Position numbers and translations under genes: made by a program. From the NCBI GenBank assembly GCA_033557835.1, contig JAWQRO010000412.1:1-39520 (forward strand): DNA of 39,520 nt. Direction: 5' to 3'. The notes under the pieces are model-generated. The model was given only the letters and a program-made list of their open reading frames with translations, had not been told where the DNA came from and ran no database searches. The stretch is from Helochares maculicollis. Its lineage: Eukaryota; Arthropoda; Insecta; Coleoptera; Hydrophilidae. This document shows, in pieces, positions 1-10,801 of this stretch (the stretch's first letter is position 1; every line of letters begins with the position of its first letter).

Positions 1-20
1 TATATATATATATATATATT
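1..20. repeat. TA dinucleotide microsatellite (window edge)
   Basis: Pure alternating TA from the first base of the window, so the tract probably continues to the left of it. Confidence 0.9.
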
Positions 21-1690
21 TAAATGTACGTAAGAAGTTTTACTTTGTAACTTTATATTATAATTTATTGTTCATAAATGAAATATTATTAGTTTTTTGT
101 GATCGTTACATTTTGAGTAGAAGAACAAAAAGTTGTTAAGCTGCCAAGCTTCCAAATTGTAAACAACTCTCTCATTTCAGTAGACTGTATAGTACGGGTA
201 TGTGGTTTCGAATGGCGCTATGACCCGAAAATTTACTGCTGAGCGGCACCTTCATGAGTTAAAATCTAGTATCCAGAATAAGAAAGCGATTCAGTGGTTA
301 GCAGAATTTGAAAAGATTTTGAACATTTGGACTTTTCATTAGCTGTCAGAAATTTTAGTATTTTGCATGATTCATTTCAATGACTATTACAATTTTTAAT
401 GTTACAATTGATTGTCGTGAGTAAGTCTCAGAATTTGCACGACTATTCATGATTAATTAGTTCTTATTTACAATATTTTGATGAATCTTAAATACTCAGT
501 TATATTTTCAATGCTCTTGTAATATTTTTTCTCCATTACTCATAATGGATAAAAGGCAGAACTTACCTATATAATTTCTCTTTTTAAACGAGTCGGAAAG
601 TATTTCAGCTTAACTATTATGTTAAGCCAAAATTTTTACGTGAAATTAACTAACCATATTTAAAAAAATTATATCTTGATTATTAGGCAAAACTACTTAC
701 TTATATGTATAAAAATGCTCTATTTGCTGATGCCATATCGACACATTCGATTGTCTATCTCTCAATGTTATTTTTAGCATCTAAGTATATTTCTATAAAT
801 TTGATGTTTAAAGAGTATTTGATCAAGCATTTTGTTATCCTGGAACTATGAAACTTTAAGCCTTTGAATTATTGAGTAAGCAAGAAGAGTCTCTCTTTAA
901 CATTATCATTCAATCGGTGTAATTGTTAAAATTTCGAAACCATCGTTTCTACTTCTTGTGCATCCGGTATCAGATTGCAGTATATATTTCTACTAAACAT
1001 TTTATAATATTTCAAGCTGGGCAATGGAAACTTTTCCTGAACTGTAAGAAAATAGTTTTGTTGCTATGACTAGTAAAATATTTTTCTTAGAGCCCCAGTT
1101 TAAATATTTAAGCTTAAGCTTTAGAAAGATATAAGAATACTACTAGTTAAGAAAATCCAGTTAATATTGTGACTAAGAGAATTAAAATTTTAAAAGTAAA
1201 CAAAAATAATGTATCTAAAAAAATCATCTGTTAAGTTGTAATGTGCGTTTGCTGGCTAGTATTTCGAATTCTTTCTTAGAATTAAAAACAAAACTCAAGA
1301 AAAGATTACTATAGACTACTAAGCTATTACTTATTTAAGGATGAATTTTTCTAACGTTTTGGTAGCTCTTGCACAATAAGAAAATGCCAATAAAAGTATT
1401 TGATTGAAAATGTCGTAAGCAGATAAAAGTAAATATTTCAAATAATATTGAGAGAAGCATCAAGACAAAAATGTTTGGCAGCCAATTAATTTGGACAAAA
1501 GTTTATGTAATATAAGTGAAGCGACGTCCTTAAATAAGCTTGTCACAATTTTTGTAATGAAAATTAAGTTTTTTATTTATTCTTTCGAAAGATAAGTCTT
1601 TACTGTTTACTACTTTGTGTTCAGTAGAAAGAAAATCGAAATGTCTCCCAAAATTTTACTATTTAAAGCTAAGGACAATTAATATTCAAA
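21..1690. other. AT-rich non-coding stretch, no gene seen
   Basis: No open frame of useful length and no recognisable protein motif on either strand. A slightly GC-richer patch around 185-260 could be an old element fragment, but its frames close within about a dozen codons and I cannot name it. Confidence 0.5.
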
Positions 1691-1696
1691 CTGGCT

Positions 1697-1882
1697 TTGA
1701 TTCTTCAAAACGATTTATTAACCAACCATTATAATCTGAGAAATGCCGCAACACTTCATCAGCAATTGGTCAAACAAAATCAAAAAGGAGATAAATACGT
1801 TAGTCACGTAACCATAAAAGTTTTTCTGAGAACAATAGAGAATGAAGTGGAACAACATAGAGGAACAACACATTATGCATGA
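1697..1882 (+). pseudogene. possible Tc1/mariner-type transposase helix-turn-helix scrap
   Basis: An open frame of about 61 codons with no good ATG (it opens on TTG). Its spacing of residues (LRNAATLHQQL, then VSHVTIKVFLR) resembles the second helix-turn-helix of Tc1-like transposases, where an R-x-x-x-A-x-x-L helix is followed by VS-x-x-TI-x-x-x-L. There are no catalytic DDE residues and no flanking transposase sequence in any frame, so if real it is a small fragment of a dead element. The resemblance is by eye only; the alternative is a chance open frame in AT-rich DNA. Confidence 0.25.
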
Positions 1883-1899
1883 GTTTACAATAAAACAGT

Positions 1900-2368
1900 C
1901 TCGAGCAAGTGGCGCGACTGTAATTGTGAAGATGGTTAGAATTTATCTGTGGTTAGAATGGTGGCAGATCGTGGCCGTCTAAGCACGAAAATGAAGGAGA
2001 GGGGCCGGCAGGACTGTTGTAAGACTGCAATGTGGGGCAAAAGCGTTGTTCCGCCTGTTCTAACGTTGCTCAGAAAACATAATTTAGTGTTTAATTAAAA
2101 GTGTTGCGCGGTGTGTTCATTAAAAAACAATTATTTTTGCACCAAAGTGCGCGCCTGTTCGCTCGAATTGTGTGAAACCCGGAGTTTCAGCTCCGGTAAT
2201 AATCCGGTGCATGACGTCCCGCCGCTAGAGAAGGATTTATTGCGTCGATTTGGAAAATTAATTTTTGAGGTTTGCAATGCCGCTTTTTTGATCCGAGTTA
2301 TGGATATTAACCATGATTGGAGGTATTACTAATTATGATCTTTATTGGAATCCAGATAGGTTTTATCG
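1900..2368 (+). promoter_or_regulatory. GC-richer block, candidate promoter / 5' UTR region
   Basis: This block is clearly richer in G, C and CpG than the surrounding DNA (for example around 1955-2010 and 2145-2225) and ends at a near-ideal 5' splice site, CG|GTAAGT, with the GT at 2369-2370. It contains a 6-bp stem hairpin, CCGGAG...CTCCGG, at 2179-2196. A promoter plus first exon of a gene whose other exons lie in or beyond the window would look like this. No TATA box or initiator could be assigned with confidence. Confidence 0.3.
2313..2368 (+). CDS. candidate first coding exon ending at a GTAAGT donor
   Basis: An ATG in a favourable context (ACC before it) opens 18 codons (MIGGITNYDLYWNPDRFY) plus two bases, then meets a strong donor at 2369; without splicing, the frame stops at once (CGG TAA). 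An in-frame TGA at 2289-2291 bounds it upstream. The short peptide reads like protein rather than translated AT-rich noise, and it lies at the end of a GC-richer block. I do not recognise the protein, and no phase-compatible partner exon could be identified downstream, so this is a hypothesis about gene structure. Confidence 0.25.
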
Positions 2369-3096
2369 GTAAGTGAATTTTAAAATGTTCTGAAAACGTT
2401 TCGTAGGGGAAGGAAATGGTTTAGAAATTGGAAGTGTACGTTATTAATTTTCTAGGAGGTAGTTGGAATTTCCTTTACCACAATTTCCTGACGCATTCGA
2501 TCTCTTGATTACAAGGAAGGAAAACTGGAATAGAGTGACAGCACTTCACCTACATTGCAATTACAGTTCCTACCAACCATCCTACGTTGAACACTGGATG
2601 TAATAACTTCAATTTTACGTAGGGATAACAAGATACAGATAGATGACGGCAGTTTAATGCTTGTACAGCGTTTTCTGTCCAAGCTCTTACCTGAAAACTT
2701 GATGGCGTCTTCATTCCTTCTTATTTTATTGCATTAGTTCACGTTACGAATTAATGTTTGGAGTAGCAGTAGGTGTGAAATTTTAAGCGTAGAGTTTGAT
2801 TGTAATTTTCTTGGATTCGTCTTGTGTTTGTGAGAAGAGATCTAGGATCTACATTGAACCTAGGAAGCAAATTTAGGTCAAGTGTGGTTAGTACAACATT
2901 AAAACTATGTATATATGCCGTTCAGCTCGGTAGGAACGAAATTTAAAATTCGGCGACCATTATGGGGCGTTCAGTTCTATAGGACTGAAAATGTACACAA
3001 TCCGGTTTTTAGGTCCAAAAAGTGTACAACAACAATTGGATTTTATAACTGTTTGTATTAAAAAACCTCCGTTAAAGATTGTGGTTACATTTATGG
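2369..3096. other. non-coding, with a weak 49-bp-period direct repeat
   Basis: No gene seen; it would be the start of an intron if the donor at 2369 is used. Two similar segments occur 49 bp apart, GTTCAGCTCGGTAGGAACGA at 2920-2939 and GTTCAGTTCTATAGGACTGA at 2969-2988, matching at about 15 of 20 positions. Their origin is unknown. Confidence 0.35.
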
Positions 3097-3216
3097 TTTA
3101 CTAGGTTTTTCTTAACACTTTTGATATTTACAAGATTCAATTTAATACTTCTTTAGTTTACAAGGTTCAACTTAATACTTCTGTAGCTCACAAGAGACAA
3201 CTTAGCACTTAAAGCT
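3097..3216 (+). repeat. 30-bp minisatellite, four units, in frame as a decapeptide repeat
   Basis: Four units of exactly 30 bp begin at 3097, 3127, 3157 and 3187, the core being TTTACAAGrTTCAAyTTAAT. Units 2 and 3 are the closest pair; 1 and 4 are more diverged. Read in one plus frame the array is open and gives a ten-residue period (for example IQFNTSLVYK then VQLNTSVAHK), bounded by a TAG upstream and a TAA just after the last unit. A 30-bp period keeps frame automatically, so openness alone does not show it is coding. Confidence 0.75.
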
Positions 3217-6055
3217 AAGCAAAACCTTTTTAAATAAAACTATTTCAAATATTGTACTATTAAAGTAGTGCTGCCTGCACTGTATTCGAATGCAAATATG
3301 TTGATCGGTATAGTATTTCAACCGAGATTTTGATCAAATATTTTAAGATATTTAGTTTATAAAGCAATAATTCAAAATTATAATGTTTTCTGAATTAAAT
3401 ATTAAATGAGATTTAATAGGCAAATCAAAATTGATCACACACATCTTGATCATAACTATCCAAGACAAATTATTGAAGAAGGTTGATTGGAATTGCGGGC
3501 AGAAAATTTATCTTTGAGATGTGGAGCTTTAAAAGCGGGTTTTAATGACAAGAAATCTATCCATTGCCGACATTACTATACTTAATTAATTTTATGTTCT
3601 GTAGCATCTTTCTCATTTATTGGTTAAGAAAGTCAATTATGTATAACACAGTACTTTTTGTATTATTTGCTTTGAGTCACTCATTTCCACATTTTCTGTG
3701 TGCCTCTTTTGTTGATATTTTTTAAATTTTAAAAATTGTAGCCTTATTAGCTGAGCATATTAATATTTTAGGGTTAATATATTTTCCTGATTGTTTTACT
3801 TATTGCTGCCAAGTCGAATGTCAATTATTGTTAGTTCAAAAGACGCATTTTTAAGATGTAAAGCATAGGATAAAAGGGTTTGTTTCATTTGTACTAAGGT
3901 CTGCACCGTAAATTAGTACACTTCTAATAAAACTATGCTACTCAACACTTTAGCATGTTTCATTAGGTATTTAAAGAGAATCTTTAAAACTTAAAAAATG
4001 TTTATTAGCTACAATGAAGGATCTTACTTAAATAGAAAGTATTCCCATATTGGTCAGCAGTATTATGAGAAAAGATCTTAAATACAACGATTGTTAAATT
4101 GAGACACGCTTTTACATTTTTTTTAATTTTTGAAATAGAAATCAAATCAATCAAATTTTTTATAGAACGGGACTTAGTAAGTCGATTGTTTAATAATAAG
4201 GCTCCCTGTGTGGCAATAGAAATGTCATGCATAGCACAAATTTCTAGAAAAATTGTCTTTTTTAAATAATTTACATAAGATGCCTAAACATTTATTTATC
4301 CGATAAAATTCTCAAATACGTATTTTCTGATTACTTTCGTACACTATGCTAGGGACATTGCTTTTTAATTGTTAAATCTTACTGTTGTGCTATTCAATGT
4401 GGATAACCTCATTGCCAGAGAAGAGAGTTTGCTATCCTACTACAAGATATAAACGCAGTCTTCCAAATTTTTCTGTAGACATTTATGTGAATATTTGGCA
4501 AGACTGGGCTAAGTACAGTACCCTTAGCATTACCGTGTTAAATGGATTTGTGGACAATTATTTGTTGGATTTTTACTATATTTATAAAGATTTCTTTACT
4601 TCTAATATTTGATTGATGTTCTGCAGGGTTTTATATGGGAAAGTTAACTAGATAAAGAGCGATAAGAACGATTGATTTTTACAGATCACACCAATTTGAA
4701 GTACAAAATACTTATAAATAAATATTCGGTGATGCCATTTTTAAAATTTAAATGCTCACTGCTGCTTTTTATTCCTGATAATCCAGAATCTATTTATTTT
4801 TGGTACTAAAACACTGATTCAAATTTATGTTCTAGAAAGCATTTTAATTTACAGGTTAAGGAAATAATTTCTGGATGAAATGTTACGCAATTTTTGTGGC
4901 ACCAATTTTGAGGCGATCCAAATTATGACGTCGGTCGTTAATAACTCTCCAGGTTATCAAAATTTTACCATGCTTATCTGAACATATTAGCTAAGGAAAG
5001 ATAATATACACTTAAAGTCCTTGTATTGCTGTTAAGGAATGGCAATCTTACACAACCTATTATCAAACTAAATGACTAGTTTTACATTTTTTTCAATATC
5101 TTGAATATGTTTATCAAACACAGTAATTATACAGAATGCGATTTAATATGGCGATTATATATTAATTATGGAAGATTAGGGTCGGTTCTCCATATTACAC
5201 TAGAAATGACATTATTGAGCAATTTGCTAGCACATGACGACAAGCTAAACCCTAAACTGTGGTTTTATTCTTGTAAACTATGTGCATTGGTAATATAATG
5301 TACTGTGTTTTATTCTTTTATCTAGAAAAGTCTATAGTATGGTATATGAAGTTTCTATCCGGAGCCTTTCGATCTTCCAATCATAAATATACGGTCAATT
5401 TTGCAATGTACTTATAACTTACACAAAACTCCTTGCTATAGCTAATTTTAGAATGTTTAGCAGCTTTGATACATTTTTAAATTTTTTATCTCTAAGCTTA
5501 TTAAATATGGAATTTAACAAAAATAGGACTTTTGATGCCCCGATCGTTAAAATTTTGTCTCAACTATTTTTTTAATGTCAGTTCAGATGTTAAGTTTCAA
5601 CTTGTAAGTATTGTTTAGGCAATACAGAGTAACGAGGGAAATTCGCTTCCCGAAAAGCTACAATGAATATCAATCAGAGAAGCAAATATGCTGTTTTTGA
5701 TTAAGAAATAACATTAGCCTATGAAAATTAAATGCCGTTAATTGCCATGCAATTTAAAAAATATTAACCTTTAAAATTCATACGCTAATGTTAAGAACTA
5801 ATTAAATTTGGATTAAAATTGCATCATCAGAATGTAATTCAATCATCTAATTTGATATCAACCGCAATCGTCTAAGCTTGAAATCTACTCAGAATTGTTG
5901 ACAACAAATATATCAAATGGTTATTATGACGTAGTATGCCCAATATATTAAATTCTATTACTCTACTAATTAAATCGTAGCCTTACACATGACGGTCTAT
6001 TTTTAATCCCGATCCATTACACTTTTCTCTTTGAAAAGCGTCCCAATTTCGAAAA
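3217..6055. other. AT-rich non-coding stretch, no gene seen
   Basis: Only short open frames occur (about 65-75 codons, for instance near 4385-4612 and 5101-5298). None shows a recognisable motif, sensible start context or splice framing. Probably intergenic or intronic DNA. Confidence 0.5.
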
Positions 6056-6059
6056 CAAT

Positions 6060-6510
6060 TCTATTCGTAGATGATGGTGGCGGCAGCGGAGGCGGTGAGC
6101 GCTTTCAGTAATCGATACCACTACATAAAATTAAAGTGTAATACCTACGACTGACAACAAATGGAATAAACACAAGGTTAAGCTGGGAAATTTCGCGTTT
6201 GCTGCAATTATCAAAATAGAAGGTGTTTGCGAATCGTCTTCGCCCTTGGACTAGTTTCTCACCACCACAGTAGCGGCAACAACGCCTGGGTGGCGAGGGT
6301 GACGCGTTAATTTTCGCAGGTATTTAATTGTAAGATTTCTACATCCACCACTGGAAGCAAAGCTATGTAAACAGAAGGTGCGCTCAAGCAGGAAAACTCA
6401 CCACTCGCCTGGGTTTATATTAAAGTTATATACCCAAGCGTTTGTTTACTTTGGAAGACCTCTCCAGCCCTACATGTTCCTAAAACCGCGTCTCACTTGA
6501 TGTCTGCACT
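6060..6510. promoter_or_regulatory. GC-richer island, candidate regulatory element or small exon
   Basis: Base composition shifts abruptly, with many CpGs and GGC/GCG triplets around 6072-6105 and 6270-6310. At 6109-6118 the sequence TAATCGATAC resembles the insect DRE promoter motif (TATCGATA). A GTGAGC donor-like site follows the glycine-type triplets at 6072-6096, and a TTCGTAG acceptor-like site precedes them, so a tiny exon is possible but unproven. No longer reading frame is recognisable on either strand. Confidence 0.25.
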
Positions 6511-7552
6511 TATCCCTAACACAATGCCGCATCAAGTTATTCTTGGGTTTCCGTTTGCTTTTTATGGTTGGTGAGCTCCTGGTTTTCAAACTAAAAGGCG
6601 TGGGAATTTTGTGTTGCTTCTAAATGTTAGCGGAAAGGCTGCCCTAAAGTAAAGGGTATTAATGTGTTTGTTATAAGTTTAATTGAGTCATTATTTGAAA
6701 CCCAGTACGTACCTTACTAAAATATATTTTTTAAATTAAAAGATAACAAGAACTTATTATATTATTAACTGATATTAACTATTAATTAAATTTTGCGTAT
6801 CTATAACAATCGTGTGAAAAAGTAATTTAGCTTCTTTCAAGCACCAAATAAAAAACAAATAAGAATGTGTAATGCAACAATATAGTAATGTTAGAATTGC
6901 ATCATTGTCTAACAAGCATAAACAAGTAAGTAATTCATTGAATCCTGGAAAAAAAAAAGCCTGACTCGTAGCAAATTATTCACAGGTCGTTTAACATATT
7001 GATATCCAAGTAAAAAAAGAACTTTAATAAATAATATAATTTAATAAATTTAAAAATAAAATTAAGTGTTAGTATCTCTCCTTTGGAGTACGTAGACTTT
7101 TTTGCTTTAGTGTTTCGTTAGAAGTAAGAGATTGTTGTCACTGAAAATTTGGCAAAAACATCAATTAAAATATACAAACTATAATAATGTCATGCTTTTC
7201 AAGTTTAGTTAAAAGCTTTAAAAATTCATACCTACTTAAAAATACAAAAATTGAGTTAATTTCAGATACAAAACTAGAAGTTAAATCAAGCTTATTGTTT
7301 TTCAAAAACAGTTTGGATTGTTAAAGATACTGTGCTGTGAACATTGTTAAATGAGCTTAATATTTCTTCAGTATTGTTTGACAAAGATTTGAGAACTATG
7401 TATATCTGAAAGAAATATTTTTAAATATTTTTGCTTCCTTGGCCTTGTTAAACATGTATCCCTTGTTACTTATTTCATTTGTTCGAATTAAGTTTTGAAT
7501 TAGACTAGTGCTATATTTACGGACATATTTGTGTGGTCACACGAAAGGGTAT
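6511..7552. other. AT-rich non-coding stretch
   Basis: No gene seen. Short A-runs occur (for example near 6950), and nothing marks the downstream edge of the mariner relic that follows. A terminal repeat for that element was looked for at about 7450-7550 and not found. Confidence 0.5.
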
Positions 7553-8376
7553 CTAAAAGAGTTGTTTTGGAAGAGTCTGCTTATTCTTTTGTACAAAGCT
7601 CCTTCCAATCCCTTCGAAGTACTTTTCACCTCCTTCACGTCGAAGAAACGCTTCCCCTTGAGGTCTCTCTTTATTTGTTGGAATAAAAAAGTCAATATGA
7701 GCTATATCGGGGGAATTGGATGGGTGGTGCAAAAGAGTCATGCCGTTTCTTGACATAAAAGTGGCCACCGATATGACGGTGTGAGGTGGGACGTTGTGAC
7801 CAATCACCAGACTGCCAAATTTTGGGCCTTTTTTGCCGAACACTGTTTCGGCACCTCTTGGGAACTTCCAAGTAGAAAACCTGGTTTACGGTCTGATCTG
7901 TTGGAACGGATTCCTAGTACACATTACTTTTGCATCGAAAAATCAAATGACCATTATTTTCACATGCCCAATCACTTGGCGAGCCTTTTTGGTGCGGGGC
8001 GACGAATGCCTCTTCCAGTGGTTTGATTGTTGTTTATTTTCCGGGTCGTAAGCATAGCACCAAGACTCATATTTTGCAATAATTATAGAAACAATTTCTG
8101 CGCCGGTTTTGTTATCAGTCAATAGCTGCGGCACAAATTTGTAGTGACCCGTGGCATGCCCAAATCCTTTGATAACATGCGCTAAATTGAGCTCCAACTC
8201 ACTCCAGACTCTTCGAGTTCCTCAATGGTTCGTCATTGACCTATGAGCTCATTGATTTGTTGGACAGTTTCGTCCGTTCAGCAAGCTGACGGACGTTTAG
8301 AACGCGGATTCTGATGCTTTTTTCCGAGCAGGAAGCAAAATTTCAAAGCCGTGTGCTGCTCATAAAACTGCTTCAT
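7553..8376 (-). mobile_element. dead mariner transposase (DD34D family), minus strand
   Basis: Read on the minus strand in several frames, this is a mariner transposase. The N-terminal part starts near 8376 (EQHTALKFCFLLGKK). A middle segment contains ESWCYAYDPENKQQSNHWK, where mariners have D-E-(S/T)-W...ETKQQS-W, and the end reads GMTLLHHPSNSPDIAHIDFF, matching the ...HPPYSPDLAPCDFF signature. The family joins host DNA at TA sites by cut-and-paste. The copy is inactive: frameshifts and stops interrupt it, the first catalytic Asp position reads Tyr (KYESW), and the second (HDN motif) reads His (GHNVPPH); only the last Asp survives. Terminal inverted repeats were not identified, so the element's real limits are wider than given. 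Confidence 0.8.
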
Positions 8377-9236
8377 GAAGAACAACGACGACTGGACAAA
8401 ATAGCCGTTTGGCACATTGACTTAGAAGGCGTAGTTGAAAAAAAAAGAGGCAGAGTTGCGTACTACGAAAACTAAGTGCACAACAGCGTCATTCTTTTTG
8501 TCTTTTATTCTATCCTGTAGAAGTTTTCGTTTTTTTCATGTGTACTATAATTTATTTATATCTTTTGTGCTGATAATGTTATGCTCTATTTTTTTGAATT
8601 GGTCTTGGTTTAAGTGGGAAGTGTGTTTATATCGACGTTTTTAAGCAGTACAATGTAAATAAAATATAAGTAAAATGAATTTTATTGGCTATTACTTGAT
8701 GGAAAGAGGTAATATTGGACCTAATCTCAAAAGAATATGAGTTGACGAATTTCTTGTTTTGTGTCGCTAGCTTGATTTAAGTAATATTTTTTAATTTTAC
8801 AATATTTTTACACTTTCAACATTCACTGGACGGATCAACGATAGTTCTCTGTTTCACGCTTGATTGAATTTTGCTATAATGCACCCCTAATGTGACCGCC
8901 TGGAAAAAGTTGGTTTATTTGAATTTTTTCAAACCAACATTAATGCATGGGGTATTTTAATGTTTTCGGTATATATTTTTGGATAAATAATAAATACATG
9001 ATAACAAAACAACAAGGTTGAAAAAAATTGTCTACTTACTGGCTAAAAATATAATTAATTAAGTTTTCAGTGCACTCATGTAAAGTATTTAGATGCTAAA
9101 TTTAGTTATAGTTAATAATCCGCAAGCCCATGAATATTCAAACGTTTCTGTTCCAGTAATTGTATATTATTACCAATGAATATTATACTATATATATTAT
9201 AGGTGAACAGGAGTAAAACAAGCATCAAATAAGCTT
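8377..9236. other. non-coding stretch next to the mariner relic
   Basis: No gene seen. The first few hundred bases may include the decayed upstream part of the minus-strand mariner, but no terminal repeat is visible. Confidence 0.45.
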
Positions 9237-9304
9237 CGCTTACTTAGGATTCACTCCTTTCGCTTACATATGATTCACTCTTCGTTTACATAGCATTTAC
9301 TCGC
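9237..9304. repeat. 22-24 bp minisatellite, three units
   Basis: Three adjacent units carry the core CGCTTAC...ATTCACTC, starting at 9237, 9261 and 9283 (the third reads CGTTTAC...ATTTACTC). It is a degenerate short tandem repeat of unknown origin, more C-rich than its surroundings. Confidence 0.65.
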
Positions 9305-10525
9305 TACGCTGTGTCTCCTTTTATGGGAGTGGATATGCATTAAAAAAGTTATAAAATGATAAAAATTCTGTACTATACATTTATATGCTCACGAATATTA
9401 AGTGTGTACTTTTTTATTTACAACTACATAAGAGATTGTAAATAGTTTTAGTAACACATTATTTCAGTTATATGTAGCTCATTTTTTTTGTACTTCGTTT
9501 TTATTGTGTCTTTAAAAAAGGGATTCAGATTTAAAAATCAAAGTTATCAGGTCGATGGAATGTTTATTGATTGCCCTTTGGAGCCCCTCGGCAATATCAA
9601 ACGCATAGTCAGTTACCTTTCATTATATCTCATTAAAACTATGTGAAATTTTCGTGAGATATGTTTATTTTTATTCATGTCAAAGAAGAAAACATATAAG
9701 AATCTGCATGTTTACCTAATATCTTATAAGATGTGTTGAGGTGCTTAAATGTGAAAGTAGATCTTACAGTGAATAAAAACAAAACATTTGCTAATATATC
9801 AAAATAATTGTTAAATGAAAGAATTTAGTATATTCTGCGTTGTAAAATAGTTTCCCTCCAGGTCGGCTCAATTTCAAAGTCTTCGCACAGCTCAACGAAA
9901 TAATTATTGCGTAATTAAAACATAAATGAAGCAAAGCTTTCTACATATTACGAAGCTTAAGAATCTTCGCTCGAAATGCTTACTGGAGCGGCTCCATACC
10001 ATTTACAAAATAATTCAATTTTGTAGCTCACATATAAATAATTACGAATTATGTATATAATTAATGCCGTCAGTAAGTAAGATTAAATGCTAGAATAACT
10101 GCATTCTGTATCTTTATAACATAGTCATCCTTAAGTGCAAAAGCAGCGATAATGGGCTTAATTTACTGAGTTTCAACTTCTGCGAAAATTGTCATAAATA
10201 ATGAATAACATTTGAAATAGAGCTCACTCTCTGGATGAACTTTAGCTACAGAAAATGTTGCGGAGTACACATTTGCTCCTTTGAAACAGACAATTTCCTG
10301 CATGCTAACGGCATAGAAATTTAAATATCTAGCAAGTTTATTTAATTGATAGGACGACTATGATCAGTAAATCACCTGAATGGTTTACAATTCCGACTTT
10401 CTGTATAGTCAGCTAATACAGCTTTGATCTTTGCAATGCAGCACTCACGACATGTCATTGGTTATCTTTGTTGTTAATCCTCAATACACAGTCGGACTTT
10501 GCCACTACGCTATTTCATCAACATT
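9305..10525. other. AT-rich non-coding stretch, no gene seen
   Basis: No open frame or motif worth naming on either strand. Confidence 0.5.
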
Positions 10526-10801
10526 TCATTTTAGAGTATATTTAATTATGCGGTTATAGAAACTATCACTATTACTATATATGTAGATGCCTTCACTACC
10601 CACGAACAGCGCCTTTACAAACAAACCGGCCGACACCTCTTTCGCTAAAACAAACAACATCCGCCAACCGAGCGAAGCATCTATTAAAAGGGAAAAGTTA
10701 TTAAACATATCCACATTCTCGAAATCCCTTGCACCAGGAAAATAGCCAATCAACACAGGATACACAATAAATATCCCCGTCCCTGGACCTTTCGAACTGA
10801 G
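10526..10801 (-). pseudogene. possible SLC16/MFS transporter-like fragment, minus strand
   Basis: A minus-strand frame open from 10801 has no ATG start. It begins GPGTGIFIVYPVLIGYF and later reads LLIDASLGWRMLFVLA. This spacing resembles the third to fifth membrane segments of monocarboxylate transporter-like proteins, where a glycine-rich G-x-G-x-G helix and ...G-x-YF-x-x-(R/K)R precede (L)LI-x-x-x-GWR followed by a hydrophobic helix. The usual loop and helix between them (ALATGIA-type) is missing, so it would be a decayed or partial copy. The block is also GC-richer than its flanks. An AACTCAG acceptor-like sequence just before it would allow an exon reading. The similarity is weak and by eye; a chance open frame or another membrane protein remains possible. 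Confidence 0.3.

Noticed and set aside
2935..2965. AATTCGGCGACC as a possible LTR-retrotransposon primer binding site
   Set aside because: No LTR upstream, no gag-like frame downstream, and the surrounding weak direct repeat offers another explanation.
7508..8051. Plus-strand frames over the mariner at 7.5-8.4 kb
   Set aside because: They are antisense shadows; the minus strand carries the transposase motifs.
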